A stretch of 64,000 bases of DNA from contig OU342636.1 of NCBI GenBank assembly GCA_910589415.1, positions 43,043,735-43,107,734 on the forward strand. The letters are read 5' to 3'. The position numbers and the translations under genes are program-made. This stretch comes from Malachius bipustulatus. Its lineage: Eukaryota > Arthropoda > Insecta > Coleoptera > Melyridae. Below the pieces are notes generated by a model. It was not told where the DNA came from and did not search any database. It saw nothing but the letters and a program-made list of their open reading frames with translations. Shown here piece by piece: positions 1-12,660 of this stretch. How positions within the stretch are numbered: the stretch's first letter is position 1; each line of letters begins with the position of its first letter.

Positions 1-1746
1 ATCTTTACACTTGTTCCCGGAACTAATTTTTTCTTGAGCAATATTGGATGTCAAATGACGATCTCGAAAAATTTCCTTCAAGATTTCTCTTCAAAACTTT
101 AGAATTCACAGGTTACCGGAATTCGGCTAAAAGTAAAGCCCAGTGGTAGGGTTTTAGGATCAATTGATTTAGTACCGTTCTTATAATGGCAGATCGCTGT
201 AGATTATGTCGCCAAGATGGGTGGGGTAGTGGGGTGGTTATCAAGCCACGGCCTCCTAATATTTAAGTCGCAAAAAAACCTATTAAATTCATCAGATTCC
301 TAATTTTACTTATTATTTCATTGTTCCCAGAACGATATCATATCAGACTTAAATAATAAAATTATTGACAATATTTTCAAAAACCATTAAGAATTTAATC
401 TTACTATTCGTTTGTATCTTGTATACCTAATTTCTTTATTTAACTTGTTTATAACTATTCCTATAGTTCTTGGTTTTAAATTGCCTTTTTTCTCTCAAAG
501 GCCCTGCTCTATTCATATTTGTTTACTTTTTATTTCCAAATTAATATGCTTTCTACAGCAGGAATAGCAGTTCATCCTGTGTTTATCTACCTATGATATT
601 TTTTTAAATTATGATTCTCATTTTCTTAAAATATTTCGTTTAAATCTATTCTCTTATAGGTATATGTCTTTGATTCTTGTTTCCGGTTTTTCAAAAAGTA
701 GTTCTATTTTCTTTACCTTTAAAATAAATATAAATTACCAAAAAGCAATTAAGTAATTTGAAAAATCGTTAAAATAGAAAACTAAAATTAGGCATGTATG
801 ATGGAAAATAAAGAATTATTCAAGATGTGTCATCAGTCAGTTGCATTGTAAATTGTATAATATTACTTGTTTTGACTTCAACTGCTTTCAACGGTTGCTT
901 CTTCAGCTTGATTTCACTGACATCGACTATAAGTGGGTTGAATGAGTCGTTAACAGCTTCAATTGTTGATGGCATCGAGAGCAAAAGTCCGTTAGTTTAA
1001 GATCTCCAGTTCCATCTAATGAGTAGTTCGCGTCCCCTGAAAATAAATAATAATGAACACATCGGTGGCATTGTATCGGCCGCCGCAGCGACATGACTCT
1101 CTGATCTGATGGCATTCAGTTCCGCTCCTCGCCGATATAAAAGACTTCCGTGCACCTTTATGCTTCCAATTCATCAAGGGAGGCCACTAATAATATGTTG
1201 GAGTGCGCCTACTGCGCATTGTCTCGATGGGGAATGTTGCCTGTTTGCTGTATTGATGTCTCGAGAGTCCTGGCTAGCTGGATCCTCGTACTCTTGATTT
1301 CCTAATGGAGGACTCTTTCGAAACCAACCGTCAAGGAATGTAATCGTCAAATCGTCAGTTCATGAGAAATAATCGTTTAGACGAGTGTCGATGATGCCCT
1401 CAACGTTTAATTTCACTTTTAAAATCGAAACAACAAATAAGTTACTTATCTAACCATCATCTTCAGTGTAAGACTATAATTTTTCCTTCAGGGAAAATAA
1501 TCGTGAATGCATGTATTCCTATATCATACAGCATACAATAGAGATGAAAGTTTCCCTTTAATTAGAGAGAGACAGATACAGCGAGGATGGCTTAGATTCC
1601 TGCCTCATCAGCCAATAAGAATTTTTGCCCAATGCACATGTTATCGGTATCAGTATAGAAAGTTGCATATTATTAATACATAAGGCGTCGCGCGTCAATC
1701 AGATTAGAATTTACATGGTTTTTGGAGACTGGATATTTCAGCAACG
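1..1746. other. Unassigned DNA, no gene seen
   Basis: The first 900 bases are AT-rich with no coding frame or repeat I recognise. From about 900 to 1330 the base composition is more balanced and there are short overlapping open frames of about 62 codons on both strands. None resembles a known protein. A string resembling a TATA box lies near 1135 but has no gene behind it, so I do not call a promoter. Confidence 0.5.
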
Positions 1747-1885
1747 CCTGAAGTTTCCATAAATTTTCTTTCAGATTCTTAATAAGCATAAAATTGTACA
1801 ACTTTTCTCTAATTTAACCCACCCTGTATCTTTTACCGTTTCCGAGATCCCATTGGTGAGCATCGAATTGTTAACCACCCTGTAT
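1747..1885. repeat. Dispersed repeat with CACCCTGTA-type ends, copy A
   Basis: The stretch beginning 'tttccataaattttctttca' recurs at 48028-48070, and 'atcgaattgttaaccaccct' recurs at 48066-48090. Both copies end in ACCCTGTAT, the reverse complement of the TACAGGGTG terminus found on other elements here. Copy A also contains a second internal ACCCTGTATC. This looks like the end of a TA-flanked element with the rest lost. Confidence 0.6.
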
Positions 1886-2039
1886 ATGTAGTTAGATACG
1901 TATAATGGAACCATACTTTGTCGAATGTATATTTTTAGGAAATTATTCGGATGTTTTACAATAATCGTCGCTGATGAGTAATTATTAGTGTCTTCTTTGA
2001 TTGATAAAATGCTCTTAACATTTCTAATTTTATATATCT

Positions 2040-2640
2040 AAGGAGGTCCTATGTCATCAACAAAGAGCCAGTCAAAGTAGTCAATGCGCTTTTTCTCAAA
2101 TTGGTGGTCATTTTAAAATTCATTCCTATATAGGTACCCATAATAAATAAAACTCCTGACTGAATGCTTCATGACAAGTCAAGCCTCTGGATACTCTCCC
2201 CTTTTGTTATGTTCCAGTAGGAAACATTAACACATCCTGATCCTTGTATTGATACCTACGGGATATTATCCATCCGGATCTCAGGCTGGTATCAGTCCGG
2301 CCATAAACGTCAGTGCTGCAAAGGCCAGACTCGAAATGACCAGATTTAAATGCAATGCCGTTGATTTTAAAGCGGGACATTTAGATAAGAGTTGGCCATC
2401 TATTTCAGCGCGTTCCATTGTTGGATCAGCGCGACGACCAAATCTACAGAGATTCGTCACTGCGCACAAGAAAAGAAATCGATCTAACAATGCTTTCAAC
2501 TGTTACCGAGTTATATCCTGGCAGACAGGATAGGACAGGGAGTAGATAGCCAGGATCGGCTGGCTTATACTCACTCCAGGAATCATGAAAAAAGCGTAAA
2601 GATGTTAGGTCATATGGGTCTAGCATTGATTTTTCATCAA
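2040..2640. other. Higher-complexity stretch, no recognised gene
   Basis: This block is less AT-rich than its surroundings. It carries overlapping open frames: plus 2249-2533, and minus 2281-2499 and 2444-2644. None has a motif I recognise, and no splice or start context favours one strand. It could be conserved noncoding DNA or an old element. Confidence 0.3.
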
Positions 2641-3179
2641 GCAAAATGAATCAAGTTAACTATGTTTTATTAATTACAAGAAATTTCTGGAATATAGAAA
2701 CAGTGAATGTTTATAGTTTAATTTGCGAGACATACTAGGGATTTCCCTTAGAAACTATATGCTTAGATATGCTACGCAATCCTATGCCAAACTAAATTTC
2801 ATAGCCAGCCATGATGGACAATTATTCTTCTTCCAAAAATTCAGTAAATATGAGGTAATGCACCATACCAGCTTTGTCTTACCTATCAGAAAGTGGAAAA
2901 TTTATATAAAAAAAAACATCAACTGACTGGGAACTGGTAAGCAAGCCTCCAGTATTGAATATTATTAATTTGTAATTAGTAATTAAGCCTTTGTTTTATA
3001 TTATTATTCTTGTATTGGTTTTTAGGTTCTCTCAGGCTTATTTTTGTAGTTATTAATAAATAGTTGACGTTTCGGGATTGATTAATCCCTTGATTACATA
3101 TTTAATTAATAAATAGATACAATAAATATCCTTTGTTTTATTGATATACCTCATCACTTGCTATTCCTTTAAAGTATAT

Positions 3180-3394
3180 TTACATCAACAACACGGACAT
3201 ACGGGTCGGGTATTCAACGTGTATTTTTTTACTAATAAATGGATTTTGATTTGCTGCATTTACATCTGACAGAGACCTTTATGTTGTCAGCCCGCCCCCG
3301 TCAGATGATGTAAATGCAGCCATTTAAAATCCATTCAGTAAAATGCACGTCCACGTTGAAGACCCGGCCCGGGTCCGTGCCGTTAGATGTATAT
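3180..3394. repeat. Inverted repeat, about 90-base arms, GC-rich outer ends
   Basis: The left arm (about 3180-3271) pairs with the right arm (about 3299-3394). Shared blocks include 'gctgcatttacatctgac' against its reverse complement after 3299, and the 'cacggac...cgggtcggg' block against 'cccggcccgggtccgtg'. The arms have many mismatches. The spacer is about 27 bases. No coding content or clear target duplication was seen. Confidence 0.75.
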
Positions 3395-3410
3395 TGACCT
3401 TGATGATCAC

Positions 3411-3442
3411 ACTTCAAAACTTCAAAACTTCAAAACTTCAAC
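3411..3442. repeat. Short tandem repeat, unit aaaacttc
   Basis: Four consecutive copies of an 8-base unit (acttcaaa in another register) lie just outside the inverted repeat that ends at 3394. Confidence 0.85.
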
Positions 3443-5188
3443 ACTGCCGACTTTTATAGTCTCTCCTCATCCTTAAATCCTGAACCGAATAAGGAGAACT
3501 TAGCCATACGAAAACTAAATCCAATAGCATGAATTTGACCACTTTTTGACCTAAAAATGATGTTCTAAATGTCAGAAATTACGTTGCCTAGAAGATGTTT
3601 TGTGTCTCCCCTTCTGGTGACTATCCGATCATAGCACCGAATACAGTTCTAGTTCTAGCAGGAGAAAGATGCAATACCATTTTTAGACCTGCGGTAGGTA
3701 ACTATAATACCTACGTCCTGAACGCTGAACGTCATGATACCGCGCAGCTTATTTCGTTAGGTGACAAAGAAGCAACATTGAATTTGATTTTCGTAATAGT
3801 GGATTTGGAAAAACGTTGGTAGCTATATACAGCAAACTTCTTTCCAGGATTTCTCTTCCAAGTTGCCATCGTAGAAAGCAAACGAGAAAGTCTAGCGTGT
3901 GCGATGTGATTTGCGGTGTTGCATCACGATGTATATGAAGATGGAGAGAATGGTTGCATTTTGGGTTACAATGATGGTTTTCAAGACGAGCTATCAACAT
4001 TTTTGCTTCCTTGATTGAGGATGAAGGATGTCGTATCGCAGATACTAAAAGCATGATGGAAAAACAGAAGTTCCTCAGTCACTTTATTTTTCACGTTTTA
4101 AACCATTTGCGGAATGGCTTTTTAGCACATTCTTTCTGATTTTCCTTCTGAACGAAAAGAGAGGGCTGCGAGTGACGCCTGATAAATGCTGATGTTCAAG
4201 AAGGACTACATTTTAATACCATCAATTGAATTGCATAAGAGAAGAGAGAATTGATAAGATAGATACTTTATTAGAGACATTTTTATCGTTCAATCAACCG
4301 CTGCGAAGTTATTTAAAAAATATATATCATGCCATTAAAGACAGCGGCTCGAGCGTCGACCCTCACCCCCCAAAATAAAAACAAAAACCGTAATTTTTTT
4401 GCCAAGGTCTAGAATAGACTCGAATAACATATTAAAAAGTTACTTCTGCCATAATACACGTTTTGTAAGACGAAGGCCTTTTTTGGCTGCTATATATGTA
4501 TTACTGACTGGAATTTAAGAAGTTCTCTAAGACATAACAAAGGATAAATGTATACCTATAAGCCAAGACGTTACAATCTGTCAAAAATACCAATTTCAAT
4601 CGACTTATTCATTTCACGTTACATAATGCAATTTGGCTTTGCACCAACTTTTCATGTGGCAGCAGACGATATGCGTCCAGCACTGCATTTTATAAACTGG
4701 AAAAAGCAAAAATATTTTTGGATCGCCAAATATGTATAGATGCTATGCTAACGAAGGTTGTCTGCAGTTTTCCTTTGCTACTCCAGTTAAATATCGGCAT
4801 AGTTTTCAATAAAAAACCGGCTGCAGATGCATTAGCTTTCCACGACATCCCTCCCCTCCCTGTACCTACGCACAGTTTCCACGTGTGAACTTTGTATAGG
4901 AGTGGGGAAACCCACTTGCAATGCTTGCATACGGTAGAAAAAGAAAAATTACCAGGTAACAGGTATAAGTATAAAAGTACCAAGTAACTAATATAAGTTT
5001 AATATAATGATACTAAAGTTGATAATTATTGGAATTTAGATTCTAATTTATTTAGTGAAGTCAAAATAATCAAAACAAAGAGTGCGGTAGGTTCGTATTG
5101 CGCCATAGGATACACCCCAGTCATAGAAGATATAAAATATAACTATAGAAGTAAGGTAAGGACCTACTGGCCATTGTTAGACAAGAGA
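3443..5188. other. Unassigned DNA
   Basis: Short open frames occur on both strands (for example plus 3595-3822, minus 3749-4054, minus 4690-4983). None has a recognisable domain or good splice context. No RNA gene was seen. Confidence 0.4.
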
Positions 5189-5980
5189 CTCGAGTGAAGT
5201 TATAGTAACTAAAAGTTAGCAACGGGAGTGGTTAAACATCCGGCTCCGTTACGATGATAATTTTATTACATAATCTGTCACTATTTCTAGAAGGACAAGA
5301 AACGTCACTTCGCTTAAAGTCATCATGTGAGAATATAATAGTACGTAAAAATAAAAAATACTAGCAAAACGTATAATGGCCAGTTCTTGTAAGCCAAAAT
5401 CATTTTACATCTGGAAATCTGAACTTCCAAAATTCATGGCGGCCGTTCTGGGCCCGGACAAGACAACTTTTCACAACAGCGTAATAGGGTTGATCTTTCC
5501 CCGTCGTGTGGATAAATAAACACTCCAGCAACGAATCAAGCGCCTTTTTTATAGACAAAAATCTAAAATTACAGCACCTGAATATGCGGATCCGGAAATT
5601 CAAAAACTTTTCGGCTATAAAAACTGCCTTTGATGTGTTACTGGGGTTTTAATTTTTCCACACGACGGAGAAAGATCAACCCTATCACGCTGTTGTGAAA
5701 TCTCGTGACATTGTCCGGGCCCAGAACGACCGCCGTGATTTTTGGAAGTTCAGATTTCCAGCTGTAAAAATGATCTTGGCTATAAGACCTATGCCCGTTA
5801 TACTTTGCTATTTTTTTTTTTTTACGTGCAAGTATTCATGAACTCCATGAAGTGGTATTTCATTGTGGTTCAATAAACACTAGACTAGCGGATTATGTAC
5901 TTAATTAAATTATCATCGTACCGGGGCCGGATGTTTAGCAACTCCCGTTGCTAACTTTTGGCTACTAACTACACCCGAGT
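5189..5980. mobile_element. Foldback element, about 370-base imperfect arms
   Basis: The left arm (5189-5555) is mirrored by 5609-5980. Outer ends read 'ctcgagtgaagttatagtaa' and its diverged complement near 5960-5980. Matching internal blocks include 'agttagcaacgggag', 'catccgg', 'gggttgatctttc' and 'ccgttctgggcccgga'. The spacer is about 50 bases. The minus-strand open frame 5400-5603 lies in the left arm and is a by-product. No transposase is present, so it is non-autonomous. The ends are not of the TACAGGGTG type. Confidence 0.8.
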
Positions 5981-5999
5981 ATGTCAGTTATGGAAACTT

Positions 6000-7704
6000 T
6001 TAATGTTACATGTTACATGGAAATAACTAAACTTTATACTTAGTTTAGTTCAGTTCGTCGAAATTGAAGTCATATATTTACGTGTTCAACTTTTTTTAAG
6101 TGCATCATGTATACTTATAACTCAAAATATAGCAGAAATATAAAAATGAGTCGACCAAGAGAAATAATAGGAACTTATAGTAATACCTAATAAAAGTACG
6201 CAGAAAGTTTATGATGCAGGTATACATAAGGCAGACATTAAAAGTATAAGATACGCCCTTTATCATTTGTTTGCCCGATTCCATGCAGGTAACGAATAAG
6301 TATAAGGAATTGTTTGATCATGCATTTATATACCTAAGTTGTGCCAAACTGGATCATAAACTTTCTGCGCGTTTTATGAACTATTACTTTTCGCTGACTC
6401 GCATGGTTAAATTTGTCTGTATAGATCGATACCCGATTGAAATCCTTGAACTCTATTATTTTTCGCACACGTCTAGATTTACTTATTATTACTCTTTAAT
6501 TAACCATTGCTAACTAACTATCCTCTCCTCACTTCACACGCTAATTCGTTTGTTGTTTGAATGTATAGTGTTAACTTGAATCTTAACCTGATTCTACAGG
6601 TCGTAAAAATCAACTAAAGCTATAAATCCAGAGATCTGCTTGGGAGGACATCGGCACCGCTCGCATTATTCCACCCACTCTACCTATAATGCACTAAACT
6701 TAATTCGCAAACATTCCGAGGTCTTGGTCGAATAAAATCATCTTAATAAATATTCACTTTTCGGGGGGACTCGGGGGGAGGGGGGGGGGGGGGGTTAGTG
6801 CAGATAGATAGGTAGGTATGGGTACGACATCAGTGTCCCAAAAACGCAACTTTGGATATAAAAATAGGAATATCTCATAACATTAAATCGTATATCTCAT
6901 TAAATTGTTTCTCTGTTTTAACGACTAGTCTTGTTAAATGCCGTTGAGGTTAACCGGAATAATCGACTTTTGAATAAACAAAATTTTGACGTACTCCCAC
7001 CACTTTATTTTTGAGGTTATGACAAAAAGTTTCAAATAAAAAAAATCTAAATTATATGAGGATTAGACTACCTACATGTGTTTTGAATAGCATTGTCCAT
7101 TCTGTCATGACTAATACCCCCCCTTTGCGGTAGTTTTAGAAGCTCAAAACTTCCAGCGATTTTTTGGGGTCACTTTCCTTCTAAAAAATTTTACCCTGAA
7201 GCTGTGTGACGAGCCGTTCCTGAGATATGGTTGATTCATTCTTATAGTTGCCCACCCGGTATGCCCATTGAAACAGTTTTTTATTTCACTGCATATACTT
7301 ACTTAATTTAATTTTTTATTAATTTTATTCGCTAATGAAATGTAATTTTTTATTAATTATTTGCGGACCCAACCTGCAATTATTTTTATTTTTATTTTTT
7401 TTTTCAATTTTTTTTACATTTTTTTTTCATTTGTCTTTGTCGACCTAAGTATAGTTACTTTACCTATACCTGCTTGATTAAATATTAAATTGATATTGTC
7501 TGAAATTTAAGAGTGGGTAGATACGTCGCCCTGTCATAGCCGAGAATAGATAAAGAGGGGCAACAAGAATTAAGCTGCGGTAGACCTTGAAAAAGTGAGA
7601 CAGAAGGTGCATGTCTGTCCAGACAGTATGTCCAATTTTACGAATTGACTCTCGACAAACGTTACAAAACTCATATATGGCTATCTATTATTTTTTATAG
7701 AATA
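6000..7704. other. Unassigned AT-rich DNA with a poly-G run
   Basis: No gene was recognised. A guanine-rich run at about 6764-6796 includes an uninterrupted stretch of 16 or so G, next to an otherwise AT-rich sequence. The string 'aatgtaattttttattaat' near 7339 recurs near 12191, so at least part of this stretch is dispersed repeat. Confidence 0.45.
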
Positions 7705-8384
7705 TACAGGGTGATTCACATCCATGGTACCTTAGACGTTTATGGGAAACGAGTCATTGCATTTTTCTGAAAATTTATTCTCTTGAATAATTGGCGCATC
7801 TGCTCTATCGATCTAAAATATTTTCTGCATTGCGACGTTGCCGCTTATTTCGAAAAATTGCTACAACGTTGATATTTTTTTATTGATGAGATATACCCTG
7901 TAGGTATATTATTGTTTTTTTGAGTTCGCTGTTGTTTTCCGGTTATTTTTGTATGCACTCTTTTTATTTTCAAAAATAAAAAAAATATATTGCTAAAATG
8001 CAAGAGAAGTCGCGACTTTTCAATTTTTTCAGCATTTAGATATATTTCTGCAGCAACGACTGATTTTTTTGACTAAACAGTAATGAAATTATTAAATTCC
8101 ACGAAAACTGCAAAAAATTGGTAGGTATAGGAGTGTTTATACAAAAATAACCGGAAAACGATAGCGAACCCAAAAATGCAATAGTATACAGATATCAACG
8201 TCGTTGTTGCAATTTTTCGAAACAAGCGGCAACGTCGCCATGCCGAAAACATTTTATCAGATCGATATAGAACAGAGCCAATTTTATTCAAGTGACTAAA
8301 TTTTCAGAAAAATCCAATGCCTCGTTTCCCTCGTTTCCCCGTAATTAAACGGCTAAGGTACCATCGACTGTGAATCACCCTGTA
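7705..8384. mobile_element. TACAGGGTG-ended foldback element, 680 bp, TA-flanked
   Basis: The element starts TACAGGGTGATTCAC and ends GTGAATCACCCTGTA, with TA on both sides (7703-7704 and 8385-8386). Arms of about 250 bases (7705-7960 and 8130-8384) pair imperfectly. The 170-base centre holds 'atgcaagagaagtcgcga', also found at 11031-11048. The TA duplication and terminal inverted repeats are those of the IS630/Tc1/mariner superfamily. There is no transposase, so movement would need one in trans. Confidence 0.85.
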
Positions 8385-8734
8385 TAGGTACTTAATTATT
8401 ATTGCATGAGTAAATATTATTTTTAATTCATTTGATTATTTTTTATGAAGAAACCACTTAAAAAATAACATCATTTTTATCTACAGTAGCAGAAACAGAA
8501 GTAGGTAGGTAGGTACTTAATGTAAAATATCCAATTAGCAATAGATAAATAATCTGTCATCTTCCAAAATTTATATCCATTTAAATTTTATATTTCCAAA
8601 ATTATCCAAAATTTATATTTATTCCAAAAGATATATTTTGGTAGGTAGGTACCTCTATTATTGAGCTGCTGTCTTATTATAGGTATGTCAACTTATTAGT
8701 AAAAAACGCCTCAAATAGAGTGAAAGTTAACGGG

Positions 8735-8770
8735 AGGCCTGTCAAAATCCTGAGAGATTTTGACAGGCCT
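8735..8770. repeat. Perfect 15-bp hairpin with 6-base loop
   Basis: AGGCCTGTCAAAATC at 8735-8749 is exactly complementary to 8756-8770. No U-run or coding sequence sits beside it, so I do not call a terminator or a microRNA; the stem is too short for the latter. Confidence 0.85.
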
Positions 8771-8924
8771 TCACAATAATTCTTGTTATTTAGGAGGGGA
8801 TGATATAAATAGTAAGTCAAACCTCTTCAACTACTCATGTGCGATAACTGAGATATGAGTGAATTACAAAATATAATGCTCTTCAAATCTGAAGATAAAT
8901 ATAAATAAAGCGAAAAAAAACATC

Positions 8925-9175
8925 ATCTCCTAGACTCTGCATGAACCGAGTGAGCCATGCCCATGCACTCTAGCACTACACAGGAAATCACTGGTTGACC
9001 GCGTCTGGTTTGCACTGCTCGCCAGATAACCGGAGACAACGGAGTGGGGGGGGTTATCCTGTGGGATAGGCCAGCGTTGCGCCCCACCCTCCAACACGCC
9101 CCTGCCAAGCCCGGGATCATCGGAGCATCCCGACAGCCAGTCCTGGGCTGGATGCAATCTCGATTAGATAGCATG
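8925..9175. other. GC-rich island of about 250 bases
   Basis: This block is strikingly GC-rich against its flanks. It carries two overlapping minus-strand open frames of 83 and 75 codons that are open mainly because of composition. I recognise no domain in either. It may be a conserved element, a CpG-rich regulatory segment or a fragment of an older repeat. Confidence 0.4.
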
Positions 9176-9284
9176 TGCCGTCTTGTGATTCAATTTAAAT
9201 TAATTACTGGTGTCCTCTGAACCGGATCAATCAGTGATCTGGTTTTTTAATTACTGCACCTAATACAAACTTACAACCCCTAGT

Positions 9285-10330
9285 TGATTTATGATGTAGT
9301 AGGTAGTAGGTATGTTGATGTTATGTATGTTGATGTTATAATAAGAAGATTTAATAGTGACTCAATATGTAGACGTCTTTGAATTGAAGAAATTTGTGAA
9401 ATATGACAGGTGAGTCTTCATAATGTTCCCTAATTTAGGAAGGCATAAATGTTAGATGAACTGCTTTTTACTTAGCCCCTCTTTATAATAGACCGTGATT
9501 GTTATATAGTTATTCTAATAATATAGGTAGGTAGGTACCTAAGTATTATTGTTGTTTATATAGGTAGGTTGGTGTACCTACCTGTTAGTAGGTACGTAGG
9601 TACTTAAAATATATATTATTAACAATTGAGACGAACCACACAAACAAAAATAAATAAGTAGGTACCTACATAAAATAAAAATTATTATTCATTAAAGAAT
9701 CAAACACGGAGAAAAAATCTAAATCCCATCATATGAGTATTAAAAAGGGCTATTCATAATAGGTACTTAAAAGGGTACCTAGGTACGCTAGGTACCTATA
9801 CCTACATCATAATTTTGTACATACCTAGGTAAATATATCTAATCGGAACCTAGGTATATAGGTACCTATTTAAAACAAAACGTAAAATTATAGTAATAGG
9901 ATAGATAATCAATTTACCTAATGGTAAACACCTACTTACCTATATATAGGTAGGTACCTAGCTAAGTTTTAAGTTTTAATTTTTTGTTTTTTCTTATTTT
10001 TTATATAAGTAGGTATTCAATAATTTATTTTACGTAGGTATACCTAACTTTTAACTTCTAAACGGTTACCTATTAAGAATCTGAAACAATAAAATTTGAA
10101 AAAACTTCAGTCGTTGCTGAAGCTGAAATTTGCTGAAAATAGATACCTAGTAGATAACTGAAAAATAGAGATTTCTTATTTTATACCCGCATTTATTTTT
10201 TATTTCGTTTTTATTTCTTTTTTAAAAATGGTAGGTACTATAATAGGATTGAAATTAAGTAAAATGTTTTTTTTTTGTTGTAGAAGTTTATTATTATGTA
10301 AGTAGGTACCTACCTAGTTTTGAACATTTT
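9285..10330. repeat. Interspersed GGTA/TACC simple-repeat tract
   Basis: Clusters of 'taggtaggtacctac' and shorter relatives recur every few tens of bases, separated by AT-rich DNA. The dense block runs from about 9510 to 10030. The motif is largely its own reverse complement, so it reads alike on both strands. No gene lies inside. Confidence 0.8.
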
Positions 10331-10994
10331 CGAATAATGTAATGATATCTAAGTATAATGTTCATTATTTAAAACATCACAATAATTTTCAAAGCCGAGA
10401 CTATAAATAATAGGTACTTATAGGAAATCTAGGTATAGGGACCTATAGGAAATCACATCAAGGTTTTCATAGTCTTGTTTTGTTTTTCTTATGGCCGCAT
10501 TATTGTTTTTTATATCTTTCTGTAGGTATGAATAATCAACCAAAATCTGTCACACAACTCACACACTATAGGAAAAATCTAAATTTAATTAAAAAAAGTG
10601 TTTTTCACTGAATGTCGTCCAAAGAACATAAATAACATAAAAAAATACGTTACACCTTATAATCATAAGAAATTCGATGAAAAAATTATTTTGTTTAGAA
10701 AACAGAAGATAGGTAGGTTACCTACCTAAGATTTTTTAAATTATTTTTTCACTTAGGTAGGTATGACACATTTTTGGTTTTCTTGATTTTTTAATAAGTA
10801 AATATAGGTACCTATAAGCTGGTTAGCTGGGTATCTACCTACTGAAAAACATAGAATAACAATACGGAAAAACTCAAGAAAAACCAAAATTACTAAGTAA
10901 TAATTATGACAACGAGTGAAAATTGATCGAAACTTTTTAAATTTAGGTAGGTATACCTAATGTTATTATTAGGTAATAGGTAAGCAGTATACTT

Positions 10995-11095
10995 TAAATA
11001 TTTTCAAAAACAAAAAATATGTTACTAAAATGCAAGAGAAGTCGCGAGTCGCGTTTTAAATTTTTTCAGAATATATTTCAGCAATGACTGAAAGT
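10995..11095. repeat. Solo copy of a foldback-element centre
   Basis: 'atgcaagagaagtcgcga' at 11031-11048, the AT-rich run before it and the 'tatttcagcaa.gactga' after it match the centre of the 7705-8384 element (7980-8060). The TACAGGGTG arms are absent, so this is an orphan fragment of that family. Confidence 0.7.
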
Positions 11096-11216
11096 TATCC
11101 TAAATTTTGTTTCACATTCAGATATAAAATAGGGCATCTTTTCTATTAGTAGGAAAGAAAAAACCTACCTATATAATTTATCAACACCCTGTATCACAGG
11201 TTAAAAGTTACCGATA

Positions 11217-12093
11217 TACAGGGTTATTCACGGTATACGCCACGGAAGTTTATGGCCGTGTCTCTGGATTTTAGGAATCTTTTTATTTTTGCAGTGGATA
11301 GAGACCCAGCAGAGGTACGTTTTAAAATTATATTCATAATGTACAGGATGTCCCAAAAGCATGAAACATATCAAAGTTATGTTTTTTTAAATGGAATGCT
11401 CCTATGTTATTGCATTTTTAGATTGCCTGGGAAGAAAAACCAAGATTGGCTTTTACAGTTGGTGTTTAAATTCAGAAGTTTGTGAGTTATAAACAAGTGA
11501 AAATCGTCATTTTTCAAGTTCAATGCCCTGTACAACGAAAACGGTTCAAGATAGAGAAAAACGGCTTACATGTCCCTTTTTTTTAACTTTTCATGTACTG
11601 TCCAATGATGTAGATGAAATTTTTATACAGGGTGATAAAAAAATTTAAAAATTCTGAGATTTCTCCACGTGTCGCCAAATAAAAAAATAAAAGAAAGTAA
11701 AAATGTTTCTATACCATAGGATAGTACATAAAAAGTTAAAATAGGGACATGTAAGCCGTTTGTCTCTATCTTGAACCGTTTTCGTTGTACAGGGCCTTGA
11801 ACTTGAAAAATGACGATTTTCACTTGTTTATAACTCAAAAACTTCTGAATTCAAACACCAACTGTAAAAGCTAATCTTATTTTCTCTTCTCAGACAATCT
11901 AAAAACGCAATAACATAGGAGCATTCCATTTAAAAAAACATAGCTTTGATATGTTTCATGCTTTTGGGACACCCTGTACATTATGAATATAATTTTAAAA
12001 CGTACCTCTGCCGGGTCTCTATCCACTCCAAAAATAAAAAGATCCTAAAATCCAGAGACACGGCCATAATCTTCCGTGGCGTATACCCCTGTA
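11217..12093. mobile_element. TACAGGG-ended foldback element, 877 bp, TA-flanked
   Basis: Arms of about 400 bases (11217-11620 and 11701-12093) are close reverse complements around an 80-base centre. TA lies on both sides (11215-11216, 12094-12095). Internal matching blocks include 'cgtggcgtata', 'gggtctctatccact', 'gcatgaaacatatcaaag' and 'cggcttacatgtccc'. The open frames at plus 11252-11485 and minus 11623-11838 are arm sequence. Parts resemble the element at 17078-17932 and the half-element at 19506-19800, so the three form a group. No transposase. Confidence 0.87.
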
Positions 12094-12329
12094 TATAACA
12101 CGCCTTAATTCATTGAAAGTACCTATACTTATAGTGTTTTATTCTACTGCTTACTAAATGCATTTTTTTGATAAAATTTTTGCTATTGGAATGTAATTTT
12201 TTATTAATATTTGCGGACTTAGGTATACCAACGTTTGTGTTATTATTGTTGTTTGAGCTATTGAACTTATTAAGTAATTGATTATGCTTGATCATGACCC
12301 CAAGTCAAAATTTTCTTTAAAAATATACA

Positions 12330-12660
12330 AATAGGTACCTAAATTATATACCTGTATAGGTATAAATATGGTTGGATGTTTCTTTTTTATGCATCTAAGT
12401 AAAATAATATGCATGGTTATACATTACTAATTTTAGATAGGTTAAGTACCTAAGTATTAATTAGGTAAAATACCTATAATATATGTACCTACTTTGGTGA
12501 AAGTTATAGGTAGGTACCTATTACTTACCTACTACTAGAGTCAGTACCTATACCTATCATGCCTTTACCTAGGTATAATTATAGGTGCTTCTTACTTAGG
12601 TATACCTATGCTTCATATGTTATAGGTATAAGGTATAAAAAATAGGTATCCACATTTTTT
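12330..12660. repeat. Second GGTA/TACC simple-repeat tract
   Basis: The same palindromic tetramer theme as at 9.3-10.3 kb recurs, for example 'tataggtaggtacctatta', in AT-rich DNA. Shorter islands are near 12920-12960 and 13800-13865. Confidence 0.75.

Noticed and set aside
1965..1990. Second hammerhead candidate at 'gtcgctgatgag'
   Set aside because: It has CTGATGAG and an upstream GTC, but no stem II partner and no GAAA at the right distance.
6764..6796. Poly-G run as a G-quadruplex or regulatory site
   Set aside because: A homopolymer run of this kind can be ordinary microsatellite or assembly noise, and nothing functional lies beside it.
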